In this document: positions 52,611-63,208 of the stretch, in pieces
Layout: every line of letters begins with the position of its first letter
Position numbering within the stretch: the stretch's first letter is position 1
Assembly: GCA_033060915.1 (NCBI GenBank)
Contig: CM065390.1
Location: 16,761,001-16,825,000, forward strand
DNA: 64,000 nt
From: Euryodendron excelsum
Lineage: Eukaryota; Streptophyta; Magnoliopsida; Ericales; Pentaphylacaceae
Direction of reading: 5' to 3'
Program-made: the position numbers and the translations under genes
The notes under the pieces: model-generated
What the model was told of the DNA's origin: nothing
The model's database searches: none
Seen by the model: only the letters and a program-made list of their open reading frames with translations

Positions 52611-53657
52611 TTCTGATTGTGCCATTACTAGTCACGGGTAAGCCGCAGGCCGGCCACCCTTGACTTACTATGAATGATTATATGTCCTCATGACCAAACA
52701 AAGGCCAGCTTATTTATTTCTCGAGCGATAATTACATATAAGGGCAGACCCAATAATTTTCTTTAGAGAGGGGGGGGGGCAAGGTAAAAAAATTTAAAAC
52801 TTTGAGGAGTGAAGAAAAATGTTTTTAAATTTTAGGTGACTAAATACTTAGATTCTTATCCTAAACACTAAAAAATTTGTGGAATATAAATAAAATTTTC
52901 ACAACGTAAGGGGGGTCAAAATATTAATTTTTATCATAAATATGTAAAAACTATGGGGCCTAAAAGTCTATTTGGTATAACTTTTTTTAGCTTTTTTTTT
53001 TTATTTTGCCTTTTTGGTTTATAAGCAAAAAAAAAGCTTTTTTTTTTTTTTTTAACTTTTTTACTTTTATAAGCTCAAACATCTAGCAAAAAAATAAATT
53101 TAAAAGCTAAAAAATTAACTTTTTTACTTATAAACTAAAAAAATTAAGCCTAAAAAATTTGAAATAAACTCTGCTAAACGGAACCTAAGTACAATTTAAA
53201 AAATCCAGGCCTCCTTGGCCTATACATAGGTCCCCCTGGTTCCACGATCCCGACCAGCAACTTGTTGGGAGTGGGGGCATCCAAGCTTGCCCAACCTAGT
53301 AAAGGGGCTTGGAAATAGAGGGTTTTCTGGGGGAGATAAAGTTTCCAGGTTGGATTTTTTCAGATCGTGGTCTTCACACCTTAGCCAACCATCAGCCACC
53401 ATCTGTAAATGATGAAACAATGAGGGCAATTTATGAACCATGGGGGAGAAATTTACTCACACGCATGACAGTTAAATGCATGGGAGAGAATAGGAAAGTC
53501 ACTTAATGATTGTTGTAACATATATTATATATAGTCTCAATCCTCAATAAGATCTGAAATGCAGCCTGCCCGACGACCAAGCTCAGGCAAGACATTCAGT
53601 GGCAAGTTTGGTCTGACACCAGGATCAATTAAGCTGGGGTGGTTTTTTGTGTGCAAG

Positions 53658-53895
53658 AGTTTGCTTGTGAAGTTTCTTGTCTGGTTGCTGTCATGCTTAT
53701 TTATTTATTTATTTTTGCTAAGAGGGTGTCCAGACCGGTTTTTGCATATTTCAACTAATTTCAAGTTGATAGCATCTACTAGTTTGCTTGTGAAGTTTCT
53801 TGTCTGGCTGCAATCATGCATGTCTACCTTTTTTTTTTGGGTTAACCAGGTGTTCAGGGTAGTTTACACATACCTCGACTAATTCCAATACCTAT
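53658..53895. repeat. 123-bp direct tandem duplication of a dispersed repeat
   Basis: AGTTTGCTTGTGAAGTTTCT occurs at 53658 and 53781. Each copy is followed by TGTCTGG(T/C)TGC..TCATGC, a T-rich run, then a GGTGT(C/T)CAG...ACTAATT(T/C)CAA block. That block resembles a dispersed repeat frequently seen in plant intergenic DNA. Confidence 0.75.
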
Positions 53896-54869
53896 GCAAT
53901 CCCTCAATCTCACACAAACCAAGTAATTACCATACTAAAGACCTTGGGAGTGACTCAAGAGAGTTGATATCATCTAAGAATTTTTAAACATGAAACCTTA
54001 GAGGGAACAAATTTCTAAGTCCCAAACCTTAACTACCATGTCAACCGGTACTTAGGCATCTAAATGAAATTCATGCTCAGGCTCTTGCTATTGCTGTTTC
54101 ACTACTGATTTTAAAATAAGCAAAAATTGCATCCATCTATACTCTCTGGGTTGACCTCCACAAGTCCAGTCCAATGCAGTCCAAGTCAAGTTGCAGTCCT
54201 ATAACTAGGAACCTCTGAGGTTGGATTTAAAACAGACCCAACCAAAAAAATAAAAACAAAAGCAATAAAGGCTACAAAGAAGAAAAATCAGACATGCATG
54301 ACTACGGATTTGGGACATTAGTAGGAGCAAAGAAGCAGACGTGCATGGCTTCAAGGCTCAAAGACCTTTGAGCAATTAGGACTCAAATATTAGTGTCAAT
54401 TTTGGATGTTTGTGATAGTCTCAGACCTATAATATCTATTTATAGTGAATTGTTTTCTCGTCTGTGGATGTAAATAGGTTTTTTGTTATACTGAATCACA
54501 TAAATTCATTGTATTGTTTTTCTCTTTGGTGTGTGCGTGTGAACCGTGGATGCTTCCGTATGTTTGCGTGTGGGTTGATTCCTAACAAGAGGAGGGGTAA
54601 AAATCTCAATTGACTTAAGATTGGCAATGAAGAACATAAGAACAAGAAGATAGAAAATTTCAGTCTGGGCGTCACCAGTTCAGAATCCAGAAACAATTTT
54701 TCCACATGTTGGGATCAAGCTGCGTACATGTTTACCTTTCCCAAACCTGCAGTGGTGAGTGCATTCATGCTCTAGGCTGCCCTTTAGTCTTCATAAAAAA
54801 TAAAATAAAAAGGAAAAGAAAAAAAATTCATGCATATATAATCCAAAAATATCTCCTACTTCCAAAATT
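53896..54869. other. 3' flank of the AVT1 gene
   Basis: No gene recognised. The minus-strand sequence just below the AVT1 stop at 54870 should hold its 3' UTR. The AATAAAA-like candidates are too many in this AT-rich DNA to choose one. Confidence 0.4.
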
Positions 54870-57800
54870 TCAGCTCAAATTCTCAATAATTTGAGAGAGG
54901 GCTGAATAGGATCCAAAGACTGCCGATACAGCACCTACAGCAATAATCAGTATACAAAGCAGTCCCTGCAAAGAGAAATGGAAAAACACATCAGGAGAAA
55001 AAGAGCAGTGTGAGCAACAAATATAAGCAAAAAGCAGTCAGAGCATAGGCTTCAAGTATAATGCATATCATATGCATATGTTGAGGAATTGAACCTATTG
55101 TTAGAACTTAGAACAAAATGTTCAATATTCATGGATGTAAACCAGGGGTACGTTTTGGCCGTACCTGAAATCGAGTTATTTTCCCCCTCAAGATACTTAG
55201 AAAACAGGCACAAGGAAGTATCAAAGTCTGCGATGGAAAATTTATTCAGTAAAGTGGTAACTATGAGCAAAAATTTTCTGCATTTGGTAAGTTTGAAGGA
55301 GGTAAAAGCAGTAGGAGAAACTAATTGGTAAAAAAAAAAAAAAAGCAGACACAAAACTTACTACTAGCATTGTAAGTAAAGATCCAATCAATGCCATCAC
55401 CAGACCTGTCAAATGAGAAAGAGATATGCCAATGAACAATTCAATGCTAGAACCAGCATAGCAGGACCGACCATTTAATGGGTTTCCAACCAAGCTTTTA
55501 AGAAGCATGAAAAACGCACCGAAGAAGGGGACGGTGAGTGCCACAACCAAAGTAGAAATCACCAATGCTGTTCTGATGAGGATCGCATACACGTGAGATT
55601 TGAGATGGTTCGAAGGTATCAATTCCTCCAGACTCATTGCTACCGGAGTCATGGTTAATGCATACGTGGTTTTAATTAAGGAAAAACAAGGGAAGATTAA
55701 ATTCTTGAATATCGAAGCATAGAAGACTTTACACGGATTTTCTATCAGAAAAAAGGATATTTGGTAAATGGATTAACTACCTGCAAAAGTACAAACAGGA
55801 GATACGATTCATCATCACTGAATTTGCATATTTATGTCCGAAAACACAACATTCATGATCCTGGAGAAAAACCTAGCTGATTGAAACTTTGAAGTGAACA
55901 AGGGAAAATGATCATCCTACCGTAGTCCAGACAGCAATTTTGGAGGCGACCAAATTTTGGTTCATGTTAAGGGTGAATTGAGACTTTGTTGATTCTCCAA
56001 ACATCATGTATCCCATCACAGCAACTGCAGCATACATCAAAGTACAGATACCAAAACTGCATCCAGAAAACATTTCAAGTAAAGAAACCTCTGAAAGATG
56101 ATTAAACAGAGGACCTGAAAAATATTTAAGCTGGTACAAAGCCTTCGGTTAGGGTAATGCTACAAGACTAGAAAATACATACAAAATGATGTAGTTAAAT
56201 GAGAGTTTTTATTTTAAACCAAAACATCTATTATGGTGCCTCTTAATTACAAAATGCTATTGTCACTTCATTATGGTAGGATTTTATGTACAAATTTTTT
56301 AGAAGAATAACATTTTCCCTTTGTTTATGTAGACTTTCTGGACGATATTTCTGGTAAGTTGTTTAACGTTTCAAGAGTCTTGCTAACAAGGGGTCGGTAG
56401 ACTTCAAAGCTATAAATGCTTCTGGGTGATGTTATATAACAAGAAAATTTATATAAAATTTGTGCACAGAATGACGGTCTTTCACTTTAAAACAAACTCC
56501 ATTATGATGACTCTTACTTATAGAAATACCATTATCACATATCATTTTGGTGAGGCTTTCTGTTTAATTTTTCTGGAATAATAGCATTTTTCAATGCTTC
56601 TCACCTAGTGCCTTAAAGCATTGGTTAGGCTGGTTAGCATTTGCCCTGTTTCAATAAGAAACAGAGAAGGCAACAAAAATGTAATAAACCATGTGTAATG
56701 CCAATGCCCATTGGCGGATGAAATGCATTCTTGGGTTGTGGTTTTGATTGTGGTCGAATTTAGAGATCTTGGCATCATTGGTTTACCTAGTCAAGAGGAC
56801 TGCAGGGTATTGGCTTGGTTTCTTCATTGATGTATAGATATTGGGGAAGACAGCATGTCCTGAGTAGCAGTAACCATAGAGACCGATAGCAACAGGAAGG
56901 CCTGTGAGGTTCAGAGTTGTCCCTTTCCCCTGAAACCCAACTCTATCCACCAACCCAACCCAGAACAAGCAAGCGGCTACCAATATTGAGGCAATAACTC
57001 CACCAGCTGCAAACAAAGGAGGCAAAAATAAAAATAAAAAAGAATTGGAAAAACCCAGAACTTATAAAGAAGTGTATCAATAACTAAAAGCTATGCATAG
57101 AAATCAATGTCCTCACCAGAGATGTAACTGAGGACACTGAGGTCTCGGAGCCAAACCGTAGGAAGAACAGCAAGGCTGGTCAACAACGCGAACAGATGGG
57201 GTGCATTCAATTCAACTCCTCCCAAACTCAAATGCGCATTTGGGAATAGTGACGACAAGTTATCACTCTCCAAGATAATATGTTCAACGCAACAAGCCTT
57301 GCAAGAGAAAATTTGGAGGTGAATTCAGTACTATGGAAACATAGATGATGCTCAAGAAGGTAAGAAATTAATCTCAGCATTCGGCAAGGTATATCTTTAT
57401 TTGAATAACAAATAAAAAATTATACAAAATAATGTGCATTAAAAAGAGTCTTTTATTTTAAAATAACTACAAATTGTAAAATCCTGGATGGATGGTCACC
57501 GATGAATCCATATTCTAAGGGTGCCAAATTGGCCCATCTAGCAAGGGCCTGATTTTCAACCATTAGGCCTAGGCTCGGGCCCAGGCCCAGCTGGCATCCT
57601 AAGGGATACCGGGCTTGGCCGGCTTTGTAATGTTTTTATTATTTTGGAATTTTTTTGGTATGTTTTTTGGCTTCTGGCTGGCTTTTGAGCTCAGCCTTTG
57701 GACCAGGATTTTAGGCCAGGCTGTTGGGCAACCAAACCAAGGCCCTAGTCCATTGAAAAGGGGTTTGGCTTGGGCTGGGCCAAGTCTATGGTGACTTAAG

Positions 57801-60800
57801 CTGGGCTTGGGTCGTTGGCCATTTTAACTTGCTTACCACATTCCTACTTGTGCTCCTTAATCCGATGCCAAAACTTTCGACAATGCTAAAGCTACCCGTC
57901 TTTTTCTCACCACATTTTCATTACAAATAATGTGTCACCACATTTTCATTACAAATAATGTGTCTATCCGCAATGAAAAGTTGGTGAAAATGGTGACGGT
58001 TCTATCATTACTCTAAAACTTTAGCTGATAGACGTCAAGTAGCACTAGTGGATGCCACAATATGAATAAAAGAATAAATTACAAAACACTCAAATGAGTA
58101 AGATGTACTTACATATAATTCTGCGTATAAAATTATCTGCAATTATAAGAAAAGAAACAACGGAAGGAATAATAAGGTTAGCAACAACATACGTTGTAAA
58201 CTACTGCAATATTTAATTTCTTACTTTGAATATTTTCTCGAAAAATTTTCACAAAAATACACAGACTTAGCTAGCAAAACTAATTTTTTCTTTATTTATT
58301 TATTTTTTGTGGTTCTTCAACACATCACTCGTTATACTGGATATCTCATAGATTATATATGATATTATTTTATATTGCTTAAGTATTTATTATATGTATT
58401 CTAATATTTTATTCTTAAGTTATTTTTTGGATATTTTCCCTTACTTTTTCCATTATTTCCCAATACATAGCCAATATTACAGATATCTCCACCTCATATT
58501 TTTGTCCGAAAATTTTAACTTCTATGTCGTTTATTATTACTGATATATCTCGGATTCTCGCTGACGTTCAAAACTATGTTCCACAACCTTTTTTTTGGCA
58601 GTAGAAGGGGAATTTAGATGGACATGAGGTACTTTAAGGGTGACTAAATAACATTCGGAAATTTACTAATTATACAATGAGCGTAATTGCTTGAAATTAA
58701 TGAAACAGATTTGAAGGTCAATTTATGTTACACAATACTGTGGGGGAGAGGGAACAAAATAGGAACCTCAAATGGAATAACCATACTTTTCAGCTTAGGT
58801 GGCAAATTGGTCCCAGGTAAAGATCTGCTATAACTAAAAGTTTTACTTCTTGATTTATAATATAGTAGCTTTAAAAAATTCATATATCTAAGGTAAAAAT
58901 CTGCTGTAACTACAAGTTTCACTTGTTGATTAATACCATGACAGCTTAACAAAAACCTTGCCGTACTTATATAGTTCGAATTGCTGTATGGAACGATATG
59001 ATTGAATGTGAGCCTTTTATTCTAAAATAAAATATCCATTACTGTTACTCTTGATTACCAAAATACCATTACCATGATTGGATTTTCTGTATAAAATTTG
59101 TGGAAGAATAGCATTTTCCTAGTTTAGAAAACTACTTGTATTCTTCGTATTTTAATGACTAATGTTATTGAAAACTTAAGAAAAAGGGAAAAGGGAAAAG
59201 GTTCGAAGAAGTAAAACAAAATTAGAGAGCAGCAGCAAGACTTACAGAGATGGCAAAACGTCCCACATTACCAAAGGCAGCCTGGCCAATGTCTGGGTAA
59301 GTCTCAAGCCCAGGTTGGCTGTCCAAGCAGCGACGCAAGAGGATCCCAGTGTAGTAAGAAAGGATTGCAAAAATAAACAATATAGAGAAGCCAACCCATC
59401 CACCTTGATTCACTGCGTAAGGGGTTGAAAGGATTCCCACTCCACATAGAACATTCATGCCTGCGTGCGTGACACCCCCACAATAGCAAAACAATTTAAC
59501 TTGCATTAGTTTTTAACTTTTGAATCTGAAGGATGATCTACATGTTTATAGGAATACAAATTTTACAATTATAAATGACCTATAGGATTTCTAGGGTTTG
59601 GTTGTAAATAGGAAACTGGTTGAAATTCTAAAGTTGTATTGTTGCCCAAGGTCGATTTTGAGAGTCTAAGGGAGATTTGTAGAGATGTGAGTATAGTTAT
59701 CAAAGTTAAACTGGACATTAAACTGGTGAAGTTACCTGTTCATGGTTCATTGATTCAGAAGTAAATGCAACAGGTAAGTTGGAATGAGCTTGCCTAGTGC
59801 CTATGGTTGTGAGTTCGAGCGTTAGCTGTGTTAAATCTCCCAAAATTTTAAAGTGTAGCAGCAAGTTACCGTTGGTGGCTTGGTTGGTAGCCGGGTTTTT
59901 GGTCCACTGAATCGGAGGAGCATCCAGTTTCGGTTCTGGTAACTATGGATGTGACCGAAGTAACGGACATGCATGGTTTAAGGGATAAGGTATTAGTGTT
60001 GGTTTTAGATATTTTGCAATTCTCTCAGATCTATATTCTCTCAATTTATAGCCGATTAATCTCCCGCCTGTGGATGTAGATACCAAAGGTTTGTGCTGAA
60101 CTACGTAAATTCAGTTTGTATTTTTCTCGTTCATGTGTACATGTGAATTATGGGTTTAATCCCAACAATTTGAACCTATAATTAATAGATATAAGTAACG
60201 AAAATGTGATCATGTAACGTACCATTTAGCACAGCTTGGCCATATGAGCTCTGGCGAGAAACTGGAGCTTCATGAGAGACTTTTTCGGATTTCTTCACGG
60301 AACCCTTCCTCGAGGGAACAGGAGGAGGAAGCAGAGAATGGGAACTGCGTCTTTGCTGCGGTGGTTGCTGCTCATCTGCCACCGTTGGCAACAGAGGTTT
60401 AGCCTGGTCATCGGAAGGAAATACCTCAGGCGTGTGTCTCCTCGTCAGTGATGTGGAAAGAAACGAACTGCTTATTTTCGATAACGAAGGAGTGCCGAGA
60501 AACGTAATGCTTGGGGATGGTACGCTACCAAACAGATCAATGGATTGCCTAAAATATTAAATTTTAGAAACAAAGATTAAGTTTTTGGAACTATAGATAT
60601 ACAAGCAATGCATCATCATATGAAAAAAAAAAAAAAAAACTGATATTTGAGGATCCCATCAAGCATAACACAAAATTCATATGTGGAAGAATTGAAACTT
60701 TTTTTTTTTTATAACTATTTTCAAATGCTATGATTTGGTTTGTTCACGCATAAAATGCTATTCTTTCAGAAAATCTAAATAAAAAACCAACTAGAATGAT

Positions 60801-62634
60801 ATTTTTATAATTAAGAGCTATTATGGTAATTAATTTGCTTTAGAGTGAAAGACACCCACAATTTTGTGTGAATTTTTTGTTGTATAGAGTTACTTGTTTT
60901 TTTAATTTCTAAATGTGATAATGCTATTCTTCCAGAAAAGTTATGGAGAAAATCTAATTAAAATAATATGGCAATGAAATTTTTGTAATTTAGAGTTATG
61001 AATGATGTTTTGTTTTATAGTACACTATTTTTTCCAAATAATTCAAACATTAAGAAATATCCAGCAAAAATGAGGTACGCTCATTACAATGAGGACAATA
61101 ATTAAATTCTAACTCTACTGTTATAGAAAGTTTCCCCACGATTAAATCTATTACTGATGCCAAAAAAATTCCATTTGAAGGATTTTAGACGCAACCTTGC
61201 GATGTTATGTTTGGCTCTTTAATTTATAAAAAGAATAAAAAATTAAAAAGAAATAAAATTACTTATATATATATATATGTACATCTTTATGGTAATCAAG
61301 AAAAAAGATAATTCTTTTTGAAAAATAATTGTTCATTTCTTCTGATTTTCTTAACCACCCACATGAAAGAAAAAAAAAAAATTTAACTTATTTCACTTCA
61401 TTTTATTTGCATATATTTTTTTTTTCTTCGCTTCTCTTCTCGAATTCAAGATCCAATTCAAGATCCAAATGAAGCATTATAGATTCTGCAAGTATGGAAT
61501 GAATATATTTTGATGGTTAAAGAAACTATAAATACAAAGGTTTAACAGACACAAGCTAATTTACAGACAAATTAATTTTGGCATATCATGTCACTGCTAA
61601 TTTACAGTGCTTTAGATGCCGTTTGGATGTAGTTTTTTTTACTGGTTCTCAGAGTTCATTTACGCGACGATCAACTCATAGATCTTGCTCTGAACATACC
61701 AAATTCAATTAATAGTCCAAAGTCCAAACAGAGATACGCTCAGAGAAGTCATAAAGAAAATTTCCAACTGAGGATATGATCAGGGACTGCAAAAGTTTGC
61801 AATAGTGGCCCACCTACCACAAACACTCCAAAAATCCAAAGAGGAGGCCTACCATTTTGAAATATTTTTTTAAATTATCATGTTGACCCTCCCAAATCTT
61901 GAACAAAAATAAAAATAAATAGTTTATAATTTTCTTGATAGATTTTGTTCTAATTTAAAACAATAAAATTCCAAAAATTTAGCCAAGAATCTCTCCTTCA
62001 CAATATTTTTCTCTCTTTCGAAATCATTGTACAAACATTTTTGTGATTCCTCAACACAATATCTAAATATTTATAGTATATATATATTTAAGAAATTACA
62101 TTTATTACATTCTATGCAAGTTTTAAGTTTCAAAATTTTATTTTAAATAAATATCAAACATAGATTTAATTTTTAATACCTATAACACAATTGAAAAATA
62201 TTTTAATTTAAGCTTATATCTTTTTTAATATCACAAGTCTGTTTATATCATTTAATATAACAATTCTTTTAGCTATCATAGTATCAATGTATTGGTAACC
62301 CTTTCTTGGCCCCAATTTTTTTTTTTAGTTTCTTCTCTCTTGCCGGCTGATGAAAGACACATAAAAAAAACAGAGAACAAGACCTTCGTCAATCATCACC
62401 AACAAACTGAGCAGAGAAAAACAGAGAAAAACAAAGAACAGAGGGAGACCTGTAACTCTGAGGCCATGTGGTGGTGTTGAGAGAACTGGGTTTGCTCTGC
62501 TGCTGGTTTTCGTTCGAATAATTCGAAGAAGAATCCGAATCGTTCCCATCGTCTTCCCCCTTATTAAATTCCTTCTCCTCATCTTCATCTTCGCTCTCAA
62601 TGTAGAAACTCTGTTCTGGGATCGAATTCTTCAT
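54870..62634 (-). CDS. Vacuolar amino-acid transporter, AVT1 type (AAAP family)
   Basis: Multi-pass transporter of the amino acid/auxin permease family. AVT1 proteins are tonoplast proton-coupled amino-acid carriers. Coding exons, 5' to 3': 62634-62450, 60548-60223, 59460-59246, 58136-58113, 57297-57117, 57006-56787, 56056-55921, 55780-55761, 55665-55362, 54965-54870. Phases join to give 568 aa. Residues 1-170 form a hydrophilic Ser- and acid-rich cytosolic tail (SEDEDEEKEF, then SITFLGTPSL). The transporter core begins with GMNVLCGVGILSTPYAV at about 171-187 and continues through YPDIGQAAFG, AELYACCVEHIILESDNL, GLYGYCYSGHAVFPNIY, GYMMFGESTKSQFTLNM and NPFTKYALTMTPVA, ending at SQIIENLS. The ATG at 62632-62634 is the first in the frame. 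Eight introns are GT-AG; the one between exons 8 and 9 is AT-AC. Substrate cannot be read from sequence. Confidence 0.94.
55666..55760 (-). other. U12-type AT-AC intron of the AVT1 gene
   Basis: Minus-strand donor ACCAA|ATATCCTTTT matches the U12 AT-AC donor consensus. The branch-site-like TTCCTTAAT (55683-55675) lies about 10 bases before the acceptor CCAC|G. Splicing here joins AA to G and restores NPFTKYALTMTP in frame. No GT-AG pairing does so: the exon frame meets a stop 12 bases past the donor and there is no AG just before the next conserved codon. Length 95 bp. Confidence 0.88.
55761..55780 (-). other. 20-nt microexon of the AVT1 gene (exon 8)
   Basis: Encodes VVNPFT plus two bases of Lys436. 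It follows a TTTTGCAG acceptor and is closed by the AT-AC donor. The family motif VNPFTKYAL requires it. Confidence 0.88.
56152..56319 (-). repeat. MITE-like repeat, copy A (AVT1 intron 6)
   Basis: Plus-strand orientation: starts GGGTAATGCTAC and ends AGAATAACATTTTCCC, so the ends are imperfect inverted repeats. The middle has CTATTATGGTGCCTCTTAATTA and ATGCTATTGTCAC. About 168 bp. Confidence 0.7.
56424..56592 (-). repeat. MITE-like repeat, copy B (AVT1 intron 6)
   Basis: Same orientation as copy A, about 270 bases away. It shows GGGTGATGTTATATAACA, CTTTCACTTTAAAACAAA, ATTATGATGACTCTTA and GAATAATAGCATTTTTC. Confidence 0.7.
57530..57850. repeat. Dispersed-repeat fragment rich in GGCCC/GGGCTTGG motifs
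   Basis: In AVT1 intron 4. Alternating GGCCCAGGCCC, GGCTTGGGCTGGGCC and similar motifs form imperfect inverted segments, typical of certain non-autonomous plant elements. Class not assigned. Confidence 0.45.
57908..57963. repeat. 28-bp tandem duplication
   Basis: CACCACATTTTCATTACAAA plus TAATGTGT occurs twice in exact head-to-tail order. Confidence 0.9.
58113..58136 (-). other. 24-nt microexon of the AVT1 gene (exon 4)
   Basis: Encodes exactly eight residues, IILYAELY (243-250), phase 0 on both sides. It is flanked by an AATTGCAG acceptor and a GTAAGT donor. It supplies the family segment between FAIS and ACCVEHIIL that is otherwise missing. Confidence 0.88.
58961..59121 (-). repeat. MITE-like repeat, copy C (AVT1 intron 3)
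   Basis: Same orientation as A and B. Contains CTTTTATTCTAAAATAAAAT, ATTACTGTTACTCTTGATTA, CAAAATACCATTACCATGAT and GAAGAATAGCATTTTCC. Confidence 0.65.
60751..60896 (+). repeat. MITE-like repeat, copy D (AVT1 intron 1)
   Basis: Inverted relative to copies A-C. Its reverse complement contains GTCTTTCACTCTAAAGCAAA, CATAATAGCTCTTAATTAT and GAAAGAATAGCATTTT, closest to copy B. Confidence 0.65.
60919..61030 (+). repeat. MITE-like repeat, copy E (AVT1 intron 1)
   Basis: Inverted relative to A-C and adjacent to D in the same direction. Starts ATAATGCTATTCTTCCAGAA and passes through TTTTTGTAATTTAGAGTTA. Slightly truncated. Confidence 0.6.
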
Positions 62635-63113
62635 TTTTTTCAAGTCTTTAATGTAGAATTAATTACCTGCAAAATTCATCGAATCATACAGTAGTATGCA
62701 TACGTATACATGTTTGTAGAGACTTTTGCCATGATTATATGAAACATTGATCAGAAAATGATGGCTAAAAATTTAGAATATGGACAAACATCCCAATAAA
62801 TAACCAATTCACAAAACTTTTAGTGCAAGTTTTGAAATGTTTCCAGTGAAGTCCTGATTGGAGCCTCGCAGTTCTATTTCTTGCAGCACCATTATTGTGA
62901 CATATATAAAGACCACCTACAAAAACATATTCATGTGTAGGGGAGAGAGAGAGAGATGTGTTTTTACTTTGAGAGAGAGAGACTGGAAGGCGAGAAACTT
63001 CAGCTTTTGTTTTGGTTTCGGTCCAATAGGTCGAGCAAGACCTTTATAGGGAGAGAATTTTTCCGGTTTCTCTCTTTCTAGAGGTGGAACCAACCAACTA
63101 CTTCTTAGCAGAG

Positions 63114-63148
<35 letters not shown>

Positions 63149-63200
63149 CTGCTTTTAATTTCTCGTGTGATGTTGGTCGTTCGCTGCTTATGCTGCGCGC
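62635..63200 (-). promoter_or_regulatory. AVT1 5' leader with probable intron
   Basis: On the minus strand an acceptor TTTTGCAG ends at 62667, 33 bases above the ATG, suggesting a leader intron. Its donor is not fixed. A CT-rich microsatellite (GA on the plus strand, 63116-63148) and shorter GA runs near 62942-62982 lie upstream, as in many plant leaders. Confidence 0.5.
63116..63148 (+). repeat. (GA)16 microsatellite in the AVT1 leader
   Basis: Uninterrupted GA on the plus strand, thus TC on the AVT1 coding strand. It begins about 50 bases downstream of the proposed TATA box. Confidence 0.9.
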
Positions 63201-63208
63201 TATTTATA
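63201..63208 (-). promoter_or_regulatory. TATA box of the AVT1 gene
   Basis: TATTTATA on the plus strand reads TATAAATA on the coding strand, a perfect plant TATA box. It is followed 30-90 bases later by a pyrimidine-rich tract. A second candidate (CCTATAAAGG, about 63040-63049) is closer to the gene but less typical. Confidence 0.55.

Larger units (their letters stand above)
60549..62449 (-). other. AVT1 intron 1 (1.9 kb)
   Basis: GT-AG intron that splits an Arg codon (AG|G). It holds repeat copies D and E. The remainder is AT-rich with no recognised feature. Confidence 0.8.

Noticed and set aside
52960..53190. Possible MITE around A/T-rich AGCTTTTT and AAAAGCT runs
   Set aside because: The ends do not form a convincing inverted repeat and no target duplication is visible.
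62635..62643. An upstream TTG start giving three extra residues to AVT1
   Set aside because: A non-ATG start is unlikely in a plant nuclear gene when an ATG follows nine bases later.
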